64,000 nucleotides of DNA from Bin80 sp965220365 (GTDB taxonomy: Bacteria > Bacteroidota > Rhodothermia > Rhodothermales > Bin80). Shown one piece after another: positions 18,379 to 28,232 of this stretch. Under the pieces are notes generated by a model. The model did not search any database, was not told where the DNA came from, and worked only from the letters and a program-made list of their open reading frames with translations. Position numbers and translations under genes: made by a program. Location of the stretch: the NCBI GenBank assembly GCA_965220365.1, contig OZ244823.1:2914001-2978000 (forward strand), read 5' to 3'. Position 1 is the stretch's first letter, and the number at the start of each line of letters is the position of its first letter.

Positions 18379-19030
18379 CACTCACCAGTGGGACAAATAA
18401 AAAATCTCCGCGCTTACTTGATTCATAAGAATCTTTGCCAGTCCGAATCACTTTCGTCATAAGTTGCCCCTTCTTATCTCCTACCGGCACGACCAGACGC
18501 CCACCGCGTCTTTGTTCATTGGGTTCCCGGAGCTGCTCAAGGAGTCTCTGTGGAATTTCGAATGCTCCTGCAGTTACGATAATCCCATCGAATGGAGCGA
18601 TACCCGGCCAACCCTGGGTCCCATCTCCAACGCGCAGTAACACCCGATAATCAAGCTCAATTAGAACTGACTTTGCCCTCTCATGCAATTTTCGATGCCG
18701 CTCAACTGAGTAGACTCGAACCCCCATTTCACAGAGTACAGCTGCTTGATACCCACTTCCGGTACCAATCTCTAGAACCTTATCACCCGGTTCTGTATCC
18801 AATAGCATAGTCTGAAATGCTACTGTAGTTGGTTGGGAAATCGTCTGCCGCATACCGATTGGCAGTGCCAGATCTTCATAGGCTCGATGCCGCAAGGCCG
18901 GCTCAATAAATTGTTCTCGCTTGACCCGCCCAATCGCAGCTAGAACACGCCTGTCTGTCACACCATTTTCTCTGACCGTTTCGACCAACTCCGCTCTCCT
19001 TCGAATATAAACCCCATCTGATTTCGCCAT
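18371..19030 (-). CDS. pcm: Protein-L-isoaspartate O-methyltransferase
   Basis: This repair enzyme methylates isoaspartyl residues in damaged proteins using SAM. The 219-residue form from the ATG at 19030 has the family layout: the QTISQPTTVAFQTMLL substrate-side segment, SAM motif I VLEIGTGSGYQAAVL, SVERHRKLHERA, the GDGTQGWPGIAPFDGIIV region and RLVVPVG near the end. A longer reading starting at 19081 would overlap the diadenylate cyclase gene and adds 17 atypical residues, so I reject it. It lies directly downstream of cdaA on the same strand with 7 bp between the genes, so it is probably in the folP-cdaA-pcm operon. Confidence 0.93.
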   Translation of the reverse strand: MAKSDGVYIRRRAELVETVRENGVTDRRVLAAIGRVKREQFIEPALRHRAYEDLALPIGMRQTISQPTTVAFQTMLLDTEPGDKVLEIGTGSGYQAAVLCEMGVRVYSVERHRKLHERAKSVLIELDYRVLLRVGDGTQGWPGIAPFDGIIVTAGAFEIPQRLLEQLREPNEQRRGGRLVVPVGDKKGQLMTKVIRTGKDSYESSKRGDFLFVPLVSAK

Positions 19031-19037
19031 ACTAAAA

Positions 19038-19832
19038 CTACTTTTCTGTTTGCCCCAGTCTACCCGAGGATATCCGTGCACCCAGAGCTTCAGATAATTG
19101 ACTCTTTAGCTCTTCTGTCGTAAGTCCAGAAATCATTACACCTTGCTCTGCAACGGAGATTTTCGCGGTTTCCTCGGATACCACCACCACAAATGCGTCT
19201 GTTTCTTCTGTAAGCCCAACAGCTGCCCTGTGTCTTGTTCCAAATTGTGTCCCTAGGCGCTTGCTGCGAGAAACGGGCAGGATACAGCGCGCCGCCTCAA
19301 TACGATTATCCGAAATAATGACCGCGCCATCGTGCAGTGGGCTACTCGTGTGAAAGATAGAAACCAGGAGGTTTTTGCTGATTTCCGCCTGTAAAGACTC
19401 TCCTGTTTCCTCATAACTTCGGAGTCCGTTGGTACGCTTGAATGCGATCAACGCCCCCCATCTCTGCCGACTCAACGTGCTGACCGCGGCAACGATTTCG
19501 GTAACTACCTCCTCTTTACCCACGGGTGCAAATAGGCGCCGAAGGAGCGGGGTTTGTCCCAAAAAAATCAGTACCCGCCGAATCTCTGGCTGAAATACGA
19601 TGATCGCTGCTAATACGTAGATATCGTTGAGAGCCGAAAACATGAACTGTAAAACCTTCATGTCCGTCACTTCGACCAGAAACTGGATAAACAGAAGGCC
19701 CAGCAACCCCACAAATAGCGAAACCGCCAGCGTGCCACGCATAGTTATGTAGAGCCGGTAGAACACAATCGCTACCAGCAGGATCTCAAACAGATCAATC
19801 AGCCGCACTGGGATGATGCCAAAAAGATTCAT
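19038..19832 (-). CDS. cdaA: Diadenylate cyclase, CdaA type
   Basis: This membrane-bound enzyme makes cyclic di-AMP from two ATP. The 264 residues begin with three transmembrane helices (about 10-85), then the DisA_N catalytic domain with the DGA motif in SPLHDGAVIIS and the RHR motif in GTRHRAAVGLTEE. The start overlaps the end of folP by 4 bp (ATGA). The folP-cdaA order is common in Bacteroidota and relatives. Cyclic di-AMP usually controls potassium, osmolyte and cell-wall homeostasis. No cdaR-type regulator is adjacent. Confidence 0.95.
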   Translation of the reverse strand: MNLFGIIPVRLIDLFEILLVAIVFYRLYITMRGTLAVSLFVGLLGLLFIQFLVEVTDMKVLQFMFSALNDIYVLAAIIVFQPEIRRVLIFLGQTPLLRRLFAPVGKEEVVTEIVAAVSTLSRQRWGALIAFKRTNGLRSYEETGESLQAEISKNLLVSIFHTSSPLHDGAVIISDNRIEAARCILPVSRSKRLGTQFGTRHRAAVGLTEETDAFVVVVSEETAKISVAEQGVMISGLTTEELKSQLSEALGARISSGRLGQTEK

Positions 19833-20749
19833 GATGAGACGTGTAAAACTGCTTCCAGGCCTTGAATCATTTCACGGGTTTCACGAACATCATGAGTTCG
19901 GATAATCTTTGCTCCCTGAAGCACCGCCGCAGCCGCCATACCAAGTGATCCGAACAAGCGGTCGTGGACTGGTACCGGTGTTCCATTATCACTTAGAATC
20001 TGACCGACTGTGCTCTTTCGAGATATCCCTACCAGTACAGGATACCGCAATTCCGTGAGTAAGTCAAGGCGCTTGATCAAGCGCAAGTTATCTTCGTGCC
20101 GTTTACCAAACCCAAACCCAGGATCAATCACAATGCTTTTTACACCCGCCTCCCAGGCCCGATCTGCCGACTCTACCAGGCTTTCATACACTTCAAAAGC
20201 CACATCACTGTAGTCCACTGCATGAACCAAACTACCTTCGCGACGAACCGAATGCATGACCACATATGCCGCCCCTACCTCAGCCGCATACTCTGCCGAA
20301 GCAGATCCATTCTGCAGACCAGACACATCATTGATCATGTGTGCTCCGGCATCAAGCGCCCTTAATGCAACGGGGGGACTAAATGTATCTGCAGAGATAA
20401 TCGCCTCAGGAAATGACTGCCGGATTGCTTTGATCACAGGAATAATACGCTTGATCTCACATTCATCTGGAATCTGTTTCGCGCCCGCGCCATAGATACT
20501 TCCACGCGGACGTGATGAAGCACCTCCAACATCAATAATCGCTGCTCCTTCCTCAAGCATGGCTTCCGCACGGCTTAGTGCTTCAGATGTGCTGGTATAT
20601 TTACCACCATCATAAAACGAGTCTGGGGTTATATTCAAAATCCCCATGATCACAGCACCGTTGGTGCAATCAAGCCACTGGTCTCGGCAGATCAAGCCAG
20701 AAGGGCTGTTGTTTGCAGAGTGATCTGTGATATTTTGTGGATCTTGCAT
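19829..20749 (-). CDS. folP: Dihydropteroate synthase
   Basis: This folate-biosynthesis enzyme joins para-aminobenzoate to 6-hydroxymethyl-dihydropterin diphosphate. The 306-residue TIM barrel has the expected motifs: MGILNITPDSFYDGG (first pterin-binding signature), IIDVGGASSRPRG (second), HMINDVSGL, VIDPGFGFGKRHEDN, PVLVGISRKS and the final RTHDVRET. It is the first gene of the folP-cdaA-pcm operon. Its promoter region is shared with the divergent GH3-family gene (112 bp). Confidence 0.96.
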   Translation of the reverse strand: MQDPQNITDHSANNSPSGLICRDQWLDCTNGAVIMGILNITPDSFYDGGKYTSTSEALSRAEAMLEEGAAIIDVGGASSRPRGSIYGAGAKQIPDECEIKRIIPVIKAIRQSFPEAIISADTFSPPVALRALDAGAHMINDVSGLQNGSASAEYAAEVGAAYVVMHSVRREGSLVHAVDYSDVAFEVYESLVESADRAWEAGVKSIVIDPGFGFGKRHEDNLRLIKRLDLLTELRYPVLVGISRKSTVGQILSDNGTPVPVHDRLFGSLGMAAAAVLQGAKIIRTHDVRETREMIQGLEAVLHVSS

Positions 20750-20861
20750 CTTCCTATGTGTGTTTAACGGTGCAAATCAGTCATAAACGTGCGTAGCTGG
20801 AGGCCAACGTAACTACTCAGACCAATCCCATTTTCTGTCCGTTGCGATCTCCACCTAAATT

Positions 20862-22376
20862 ATGAATCAACGCGCACCTGCCAAAATACAAGCCAAGCTG
20901 CTGCGGAGCTTACTGCGTCGCGCTTCAAACACCGAGTGGGGGCATAGGTTTGAGTTCGCACAAATTGCCCGTGAGTCGGATGTCGTGAAAACATATCAGG
21001 CCCGCGTACCCATTCACACTTATGATGATATTCACCCGTATGTGGATCAAGTGCGAGCGGGTGCAGAAAATCTATTTTGGCCGGGTGGGATTAAACATTT
21101 TGCCGTCTCAAGCGGAACTGCTTCAAAAGGGAAAGTAATTCCTCTCAGTAAGGATATGCTCCGGTTGAATCGCAGTTTTGCAGTGACGCTTACCTTGCAG
21201 TATTTGATGCGCTCAAGGTCCATCAAAACGCTTCTTGGTAAGCATCTGACACTCCCCGGAACCATTGAAGGCGATCCTGATTTCCCCAGCACGCTCATTG
21301 GAGAGGTCAGTGGATTGCAAACTCTTTTTGCTCCTGGACTCTTCAGACTTTTCCTGCAGGCACTTCCATCTTCGATTGCGTTTGCTCCCGACTGGGATGC
21401 AAAGTTGCGCTCTGTTGTCGACCAAACAATGAACCAGGATATTCGCCTGGTGGCAATGGCTCCAACGTGGGCCCTAGTAGTTTTTGGGTTACTAATTGAG
21501 CGGTACAATGAGGTGAATGGAACCAGTGTGAGAACTGTTGGGGAGGTGTGGCCCAAACTGCAATTATACATCTCTGGAGGGGTCGCCCTTAGCTCCTATC
21601 GATCCATTCTTGAAGAGCAGATTGGATTACCTAACATAGATTTTCTGGAAGTCTACGGTGCTTCCGAGGGATTTTTTTCCTACCAAACCGACTTAAGCGA
21701 CCCCGCCATGCACCTGCATCTGAATAATGGCGTTTTCTACGAGTTTGTCCCACTGGAGGAACTTACATCAGAGAATCCAAGAAGATTGACTATCGAGCGT
21801 GTAGAAACCGGGGTGAGGTATGCTCCAATCCTCACCACATGTAGTGGGCTCTGGTCTTATGTATTGGGCGATGTGATTCGTTTTACCAATATCTCCCCAC
21901 ACAAGATTGTGGTTGCCGGCAGAACATCGGAGATGATTGACAAGTACGGGGAAGCCGTTTTTGGCGAGGATGCGCGTGAAGCGATCAGCAGGACCTGTGA
22001 CGTTACAGGTAGCCTTGTTCGGGAATACCACGTTTCTGCCATCCCCCCAAATGGTGCACAGACTCCGACCCACGAATGGCTCCTTGAGTTTAGCCGAACC
22101 CCTCACGACTGTGAGGCATTTATCCGGTCACTGGATTTTGCCCTTTGTGATATTAACCGGCATTATCAAATTCGCCGTGAGGCAAAAGCTTTCCGGCCAC
22201 CTGAGATTGTACTTGTCCCGGACGGGACCTTCAACGCATGGTTAAAAACCAGCAAGGGACAGATCCGTAGTCAGACGAAGGTCCCCAGAATGAGTGATCA
22301 GCGCAATATCGCAGATGGCATTCTAGCACATGCTGGACAGTATGCACGCCGAATTCGTGTGGATGAATTCATGTAG
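20862..22376 (+). CDS. GH3 auxin-responsive promoter family protein (acyl-adenylate/amido synthetase-like)
   Basis: This is a 504-residue member of the GH3 family, related to plant acyl acid-amido synthetases of the ANL adenylating superfamily. Visible signatures are an ATP-binding serine-rich loop (FAVSSGTASKGKVIPLS), LYISGGVALSSYRS, the EVYGASEGFFSYQ segment (adenylate binding) and VLGDVIRFTNISPHKIVVAGR (hinge to the C-terminal domain). Bacterial homologues are widespread in Bacteroidota with unproven substrates. No amino-acid or lipid pathway genes are directly adjacent, so the acid and the nucleophile are unknown. Confidence 0.88.
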   Translation: MNQRAPAKIQAKLLRSLLRRASNTEWGHRFEFAQIARESDVVKTYQARVPIHTYDDIHPYVDQVRAGAENLFWPGGIKHFAVSSGTASKGKVIPLSKDMLRLNRSFAVTLTLQYLMRSRSIKTLLGKHLTLPGTIEGDPDFPSTLIGEVSGLQTLFAPGLFRLFLQALPSSIAFAPDWDAKLRSVVDQTMNQDIRLVAMAPTWALVVFGLLIERYNEVNGTSVRTVGEVWPKLQLYISGGVALSSYRSILEEQIGLPNIDFLEVYGASEGFFSYQTDLSDPAMHLHLNNGVFYEFVPLEELTSENPRRLTIERVETGVRYAPILTTCSGLWSYVLGDVIRFTNISPHKIVVAGRTSEMIDKYGEAVFGEDAREAISRTCDVTGSLVREYHVSAIPPNGAQTPTHEWLLEFSRTPHDCEAFIRSLDFALCDINRHYQIRREAKAFRPPEIVLVPDGTFNAWLKTSKGQIRSQTKVPRMSDQRNIADGILAHAGQYARRIRVDEFM

Positions 22377-22436
22377 GACTTTGGAATTTGAGTTCTTCCT
22401 GAACCCTACTTGTGCAGTAATACTTCACCCTCCATC

Positions 22437-23237
22437 CTATCCCTGAACTGCAGTGCTGGGGATCGCCCAGTAATCCAGGTGAGACAGGGTTTCTTCTACC
22501 AAAGACGCCGGGCCCCCGAGCATTGGCAACGGGGCCGAACGCCCGTCCAGAAGAGCAGAGAGGTCACAGTCTGTTCCATCGAGATAGCATAGAACCCCGC
22601 CATTGGTAGATAGCATTGCATAGCCCGGAGCCAAATCCCAGACTTTGTCGTGGCCGATCAGGACTACATGAGCACCCCCAGTTGCTACCAGGCTCAAATG
22701 CGCCGATGCCGTTCCCAAAGACAGAACACGACCCGGAAACGACTCCCGAAGTGTATAGCGCTGATGAGGGCGTGCATGGGTCAATAAAATGGTATTTGTG
22801 TGCAAGGAACGATCCGTGGTCAATAACCTGGGTTGAGAATTTCGCCATACATGTATTCCAGTTGAATAAAATAGATCCCTAGTTGCAGGAAGATAGATGA
22901 ACCCCGCAACCGGTACGTTTTCTTCGATCAATCCAACGGCGATCCCCCAACTTGCCATCCCCGCCATGAACGAAACGGTGCCGTCAATCGGATCAATCGT
23001 CCAATAGCGTGAGCCCTGCCGCGGACTTCGTAACATCTCATCTTCTTCTGCGATGATTCCATCCTGGGGAAATTTGCGCATAATCGCAGTGACCAGATAT
23101 TCCTGGACAGCTTTATCTGCGGCAGTAACCGGTGAACCATCCCGCTTGATCTCATGAGTCGTGCAAAGAAAATGGCTCATTGCACGACGCCCAGCTTCCT
23201 CTAACAGCGTACGGAAAAAAATTTCCAGCGACTCCAT
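22437..23237 (-). CDS. Inositol monophosphatase/histidinol phosphatase family protein
   Basis: This 266-residue magnesium-dependent, lithium-sensitive-type sugar phosphatase carries the family's metal-site motifs: DGSPVTAADKAVQ near the N-terminus, IAEEDE, the diagnostic WTIDPIDGTVSF, and KVWDLAPGYAML near the C-terminus. Candidate substrates are inositol phosphate, histidinol phosphate or 3'-phosphoadenosine 5'-phosphate. The sequence does not separate these, although WDLAPG is often seen in HisN-like enzymes. It is convergent with the GH3-family gene and is followed upstream by a transposable element. Confidence 0.88.
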   Translation of the reverse strand: MESLEIFFRTLLEEAGRRAMSHFLCTTHEIKRDGSPVTAADKAVQEYLVTAIMRKFPQDGIIAEEDEMLRSPRQGSRYWTIDPIDGTVSFMAGMASWGIAVGLIEENVPVAGFIYLPATRDLFYSTGIHVWRNSQPRLLTTDRSLHTNTILLTHARPHQRYTLRESFPGRVLSLGTASAHLSLVATGGAHVVLIGHDKVWDLAPGYAMLSTNGGVLCYLDGTDCDLSALLDGRSAPLPMLGGPASLVEETLSHLDYWAIPSTAVQG

Positions 23238-23290
23238 AAATTTTGGTTCTTCACAAATGTGGTGGACTTTTTCGTTGCGTCTCCCGCTCT

Positions 23291-23307
23291 CCCCTGTTTT
23301 TCAGGGG
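23291..23307. terminator. GC-rich hairpin beyond the IS1634-like transposase
   Basis: A 6-bp perfect stem (CCCCTG/CAGGGG) with a TTTTT loop lies about 30 bp beyond the transposase stop. On the minus strand it lacks a downstream T-run, so it could be an IS-end structure rather than a terminator. Confidence 0.35.
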
Positions 23308-23337
23308 ATCTGAGAAAGAGTTGTTTTCGGGGCGTTT

Positions 23338-25134
23338 TTACAGGTCGTTTTCCGGTCGTTTCGCCTTTCTTCTCTGGGTATATCTGCCAAGCGGAAGTCC
23401 CATGATCTGGAAGATTTGACGCTGGAATGGCTTGAGGTCGCGGTCTTGTTCCAGCACAATACAATGGGTTTTATTCTGCGGCAGTACCGTAGTTACGCGC
23501 ATGTGCTCATTCAGTTTGACCTTCAGGGTTGCCCAGCTCTTGTGGATTTGTTTCTCCGCCAATTTAGCTCGAATCAGATGAACGGTATGAAAGGCGAGAA
23601 TGGACAGGAACAGATGCGCTTCAATGTGTTCATCCTTGCTGTGATAGATCGGTCGAAGCCCTAGGCTGGATTTCATCGTTCGGAAGGATCGTTCAATTTC
23701 TGCCAACTTCCAATAGGTCCGTGCAATATCTTCACAAGACCACTCGCGATGACTGGTTCGTAAGACGTATCCTCCAAAGGCTTCTGTGCATGCATCATAC
23801 GCAGAGCGGCGCGTCAGGAGAATCGTTTTGGCAAGGTTGTCGGTTCCCTTGACAATCTTGATCTCATCGTGATGCCCCACTTGTTTGTATTTCTCAAGCA
23901 GACGTCCCACTTTTCGCTGAATCACCTCGTACTTCTTTGGGCGTCTCGGCAGAGCAAGTCCTTCGTTCAAGTGTGCTATCGCAGTTTCCAGTTTCGCCCG
24001 TTTCGTGGTCACGATCTGATCGCTGACGGCTTGTCTAGCCTCACTGTGGAGGTAGACACGCTGTTCACCACTTTCTTCCTCCAGCTTCCACGCGCGTACT
24101 TGCATTTCGCTCGTGGTTTGAAAAACCTGATCCGGTTCGCGGTTGGGAACCGGAGGCGTCCGGGTCCGCTGTACCCCAATCCAGTTCAATCCCTGCTGCT
24201 TCAAATAGGCCATATTCGCCTCGGTCATGATGCCTGCATCCATAATGACCGTGGATTTGGCGCCGTTCAACTGTTCCATTGTGGTGCGTAAGGTCTTGGG
24301 CTCACTGGCATTGCCAAGTAGAATTTCTGCGGTGCGTGGAAACCCGGAAGCGTCCAGTGTCATGGCCAAGGTAACCAGTGGACAATCTCTGCGCTTTTCT
24401 TTGCTGCGTCCATGACGCAAGAGCTCGCCTTTTTTGCGACCGGTGTAGTAGGTGTTGGTCAAATCAAAAAACGCAATGGGTTCCGTGAAATCCAACAACT
24501 CTCTGGTGTTCCCAAACAGTTCGTCCAGGGTCGGTTTCCGGTGCTTGTAGAGGCGGGCCGCCGTGTTGTAGAGCGTATTCAGACTGGGGCACCGACTACG
24601 GAGCAGATCCAGGATACTGGACTGCTCGCACATCCAGTCATGGGTTTGCCGTTCACTTCCCGGAGAGAGCATCCGTCCGACCACCAGGATCGTAGCCCAG
24701 TGGATCTGGTCCTGATTGAAGTTCAGGGTTCGCAGGATCTTGGCAAATCCCAGCGTCCGCAGCGCCTGGAGTGCCACGCGCTCCCCACCCACGGTGCGCG
24801 TGTCAGTATGATGGATCTCATGGGTCAGGATGGCATCTCGATCATCACGCGGGTCATGGACATCATAGCCCGTTTGTTTCAGCTTCTGAACGATGTCCTT
24901 CCCGGCCTGCACGAGCGCCTCATCCTCCAGGGGTAGGCGTGCGAATCCGCGCAGTTCATCCATGACCCGTTGCATAAGCAGCGGCCATTGTTGCTTGGGG
25001 ATGTTGAAGTCTTTCCCGAGATTGAGCAGGGTCCGTTGGCGTAGGCTTCCCTAGACACGATAGGATTCGGCCAGCGAATAGGTGTATGCTTTTTTTTTAG
25101 ATTTGAGGGGACGGGATTTGGCACGGATAAACAT
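23338..25134 (-). pseudogene. IS1634-family (DDE) transposase with one in-frame amber codon
   Basis: The full reading starts at the ATG at 25134 (MFIRAKSRPLKSKKKAY) and continues in the same frame to 23338, interrupted once by TAG at 25051-25053 after SLAESYRV. The frame resumes with GSLRQRTLLNLG and stays open for over 560 residues. The catalytic acids of the family are present: FFDLTNTYYTG, TVIMDAGIMTEANM, and the C-terminal YWKLAEIERSFRTMKSSLG with the glutamate. The start residues match the second element next to it (MFIRKTM), which supports the longer reading. A shorter protein could start at the ATG at 24975 but would lack the conserved N-terminus. It is probably an inactivated copy. 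I could not define its terminal inverted repeats. Confidence 0.8.
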
Positions 25135-25501
25135 GGTAGGATTGTGAGATTGAGTGATTTGAATGCGGGTTACGCAAAAAGATTCACAAAAAAAATCCAT
25201 TACATTGGGGGTGTTTGAAGAAAAAAGCGAAAAATGTGATGATTTTCGCCCAAAAGGGCCCAAAATCAGGCTAAAATGGTCAGGAAAAGCGGAAAATTCT
25301 CAAAAAATGAGACAGAATCCTATCGCATTCGTGAAGTTGCGCTTGGTTGTTTTCCGTTTGAGTTGTCGGATTCACATGGATGGAACATTGGTGAACTCAC
25401 ACCCAAGTTTAACATAAAATACTGATTCCAGCGTTGAGCGGGGGCTTTCGGCCCGATTCAGGCCGATTAGGGCACTACCGATTGGCATGGATTGGGTCTG
25501 T
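25135..25501. other. Gap between two IS1634-type elements
   Basis: This 367-bp stretch has no gene. It contains a short hairpin GCCC-AAAA-GGGC near 25250 that may protect the first transposase from outside transcription. The two IS ends and any remnant target sequence must lie here, but I could not place the terminal repeats confidently. Confidence 0.4.
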
Positions 25502-27316
25502 TCAGATCGTGGTGATTTCCGTTTCGAGTGGACGCGGATCGATCTTCAGCGCCTCGTAAATTTCGCGTTGATCTGCATCGGGATCCGAGGTGAGGCGCGT
25601 GTGCAGGGCTACGTGATCGTTTCGTGTTTGATGGATGGTAGCCCGTCGTTGGGACGAGAGCACATTGCGAATGGTGGTCCAACTCCAGGAGATTCCCTGT
25701 TGCCGCAGGTAGGTTCGCACCACTTGTACGACCTGATACGCAAGCACAGTGATGAACAGATGCCCTTGGGTGCGTTGATCGGTTTGGTGAAAGATAGGCC
25801 GCAATCCCAACTCACTCTTGAGCGAGCGGAACACGGCTTCCAGATCCGTCAGCATGATATAGGTCTGCCACAGCTGAGCGGTGGAAAGCTCCATGACGTT
25901 GGTCCTCAAGCGGTAGGTGCCGGGATCGGTCCACATCGAATTCGCTTTCGGCCGCGCACGCCACTTCACCTGCACCGCCTTCTCTTGCTTCTCATCGGCA
26001 ATCACCTCAATGTCGTAGTGCTGTCCAATCCCACCACTGCTTTTCTTGAATCGTCCAATCCGCTCCCAAATCCGCGAAAGCTTCTTCGTCGTCTTCGGTC
26101 GGGATAACCCCTGGTCCAACTGCGTGAGCTGTGCTTCAAACTTCGCACGACGACGTGCCACCATGGCTTGCTCCTTCTTGATCCGTTGGCTCGAACGACA
26201 ATAGACCCGGACCTCTTCCGAGTCCCGGACCTCATACAGTTCTACGCCGTTATCCAACTCGGTCACCTCTTGATCTGCTGGATCAAAGACCCGGGCCCGC
26301 TCCCGACTCATCACCAGATATCGGTACTTGGCCTGGCGAAGCCATTGCACGTTTTCCGCGGTTGCAATCCCCCGATCCATAATCACAATGGCCTCGTTCG
26401 GGGCATCCGCTTCCTGGAGCATCGTTTGGAGGGTCTCCGGCTCTGCCGTATTGCCGGCATAGATCTTTGAGCGCCGCACAAATCCACTCCCATCCAGAAC
26501 CAGAGCCAAGGTGATCAGAGGACGATCATTCCGCTTCTCCTTGGACCGCCCACGCTTGGCCAACGATTGGGCAGATCCCGATCCCGCCAGATAGGTATTG
26601 GTCAGATCCAACAGCGTCACCGTACATCCCAATCCAAACAGGGACATGGCTTCGGTGAATACCTGCGATTCAATCGCATCGCGGTGCTTCACCAGTTGAT
26701 CGGAGGCCCGGTAGAGATGCATCAAACTCATGCGCTGGAACGATCCTCCCAGGAATTCCCCAAGACCGCTCTCGTTACAGAGCCACGCATAGGTTGCGCG
26801 CTCGGAAGCAGGCTTGGCCAAGCGTCCGACAATCGCCCCCAATGCCGCATGCTGGGTCTTGGGCGTCATCCCAAGGCCCCGCAACAGCTTCGGGATTCCC
26901 AGCTGGTTCAGGGCCCACAAGGACACATGTTCCACCCCCACACTCCGCACCATGCTCATACGGGTAGAGGCGACATCCACCGTGTGCCATCTCGGATCCA
27001 GTGGCTCGCCCTGGGCCAGCTTTGCCTGTCGCAGCCGCTCGGCCTGCTTGGCGAACAACTGCCCAACGATGGCCTCGGCCTGATCCTCCAACGGTTTGGG
27101 CAAGGGCGGCAGGAGCGAGACCTGCCCCTGGAGAAGTTCGTCAATCCGGCGGCAGAGCAGAGGCCAGTCGGATTCCTTGACCGGAAATTGACTTCCCAGA
27201 TGCAGGAGCGTCTCCTGCTTCACCTTGGCGCCGTAGCGGACATTGTGAACGAGCCGGAACGCATGATAGGTGGTTCCGTCCTTCATGGTCCGGGTCATGG
27301 TTTTTCGGATAAACAT
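25502..27316 (-). CDS. IS1634-family (DDE) transposase, intact
   Basis: This 604-residue transposase runs from the ATG at 27316 (MFIRKTMTRTMKDGTTYH). A longer in-frame reading to 27508 exists but adds a proline/phenylalanine-rich stretch not seen in the family and would run across an upstream terminator. Catalytic motifs are VTLLDLTNTYLAG, AIVIMDRGIATAENV and YIMLTDLEAVFRSLKSELG. It shares its architecture with the neighbouring copy (23338-25134) but is clearly diverged from it, so the two are separate insertions, not a tandem duplication. No internal stops. Confidence 0.88.
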   Translation of the reverse strand: MFIRKTMTRTMKDGTTYHAFRLVHNVRYGAKVKQETLLHLGSQFPVKESDWPLLCRRIDELLQGQVSLLPPLPKPLEDQAEAIVGQLFAKQAERLRQAKLAQGEPLDPRWHTVDVASTRMSMVRSVGVEHVSLWALNQLGIPKLLRGLGMTPKTQHAALGAIVGRLAKPASERATYAWLCNESGLGEFLGGSFQRMSLMHLYRASDQLVKHRDAIESQVFTEAMSLFGLGCTVTLLDLTNTYLAGSGSAQSLAKRGRSKEKRNDRPLITLALVLDGSGFVRRSKIYAGNTAEPETLQTMLQEADAPNEAIVIMDRGIATAENVQWLRQAKYRYLVMSRERARVFDPADQEVTELDNGVELYEVRDSEEVRVYCRSSQRIKKEQAMVARRRAKFEAQLTQLDQGLSRPKTTKKLSRIWERIGRFKKSSGGIGQHYDIEVIADEKQEKAVQVKWRARPKANSMWTDPGTYRLRTNVMELSTAQLWQTYIMLTDLEAVFRSLKSELGLRPIFHQTDQRTQGHLFITVLAYQVVQVVRTYLRQQGISWSWTTIRNVLSSQRRATIHQTRNDHVALHTRLTSDPDADQREIYEALKIDPRPLETEITTI

Positions 27317-27471
27317 GAGGGAGGAAACGAGGGAGGCAGCTGAAGGTTCCCAGAACAAATATATTATGGCACTACAATCGTCCGAATCCACGAACGACGC
27401 AAAAGGAAATGGGCCAATGCAGGCTGGAATCAAAGGTTCGGGGCCAAGGTCAGGCGAAAAAAAACTAAAAA

Positions 27472-27490
27472 AGGCCCCAAAATGGGGCCT
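27472..27490 (-). terminator. Rho-independent terminator upstream of the IS1634 transposase
   Basis: Read on the minus strand this is an 8-bp perfect GC-rich stem (AGGCCCCA with TGGGGCCT) followed by a run of six T and another T-run. It lies about 155 bp before the transposase start and points toward it. This is the usual arrangement by which insertion elements block read-in transcription. Confidence 0.7.
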
Positions 27491-27801
27491 CGTGTTAAAC
27501 TTGGGCACAGGATACGGAAGAAATATGACGAAAACTGAACACTAAAAAAACGGCTAAAAAAAAATCGCCCACAGCCTAAGGAAATAAGGTTTCTAACCAA
27601 CAAACAGGGCCGAAACCGTCGAAGTCATGACCGCTTTTTCGTAACGCGCGCTCCAGTTATTCCTTGGGGATGCTGCTCAGTCGCATATACTGGCGTCCTG
27701 CTTTTCGGGCTTTTTTCTTGGGCGGGAGCATGGGATCAGCGTCTTCCCACATTACTCACTTGAGGCGAGGATTGCTCCCGAGGGGCTGGAATATATGGAG
27801 T

Positions 27802-28186
27802 TTACGGGGAAATGCCATGTCCTGGAACCGCTTTCGTTGCGGGGCTAAATCTTGTACAGATTTCACTCATTCCGTTCTGCGACAAGCCGTAGGCTTTGGC
27901 CACAGCGGTCTGGGTTTCCCCCTGTCCTCACACGTGCCACGATTTCTCGATTTCGTGTCTGGATTTTCTGTTTCCGAAGATCTTTGAGGCTCACTCCCGC
28001 TTTTCTGCAGATATATGTTACGTGCGAGTACGCCATGCCCAGATCCTCAGCCACATCACAGGGGGATTCCCTGCTGCGAGTGCGCTCGACGATTTCGCGG
28101 TCTCTGTTCGTCGTTGGTCCAGAGGACGGCGTGTTGTGTTCAGGGTCGTTCCACCATCCACCTACCCATCAGCCGGGTTCGCTCAT
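27802..28186 (-). pseudogene. Decayed helix-turn-helix protein gene
   Basis: Reading from an ATG at 28186 gives MSEPG, then an in-frame TGA at 28169-28171, then a long open stretch with two related helix-turn-helix-like units: NRDREIVERTRS...VAEDLGMAYSHVTYICRKAG and NREIVARVRTG...AVAKAYGLSQNGMSEIC. A run of five C (plus strand, about 27918-27922) causes a frameshift in the second unit; removing one base restores VRTGETQTAVAKAYGLS. The restored frame ends at a TAA at 27802. The repeated REIV-(x)-G-(x)-VA pattern resembles DNA-binding domains of small regulators or IS orfA proteins. It is probably a dead gene from an older mobile element. The gene type is not certain. Confidence 0.5.
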
Positions 28187-28232
28187 GGTCATTCGTTTTT
28201 TTTGCTGGACGGAGCATGCCACTATGCCTGAA

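Noticed and set aside
26567..27343. 258-codon plus-strand frame within the second IS1634 transposase
   Set aside because: Antisense shadow of a clear transposase with all catalytic motifs.
25430..27620. Terminal inverted repeats and target duplications for the two IS1634-type elements
   Set aside because: I found only short chance-like matches (for example TTTTTCG) and could not fix the ends.
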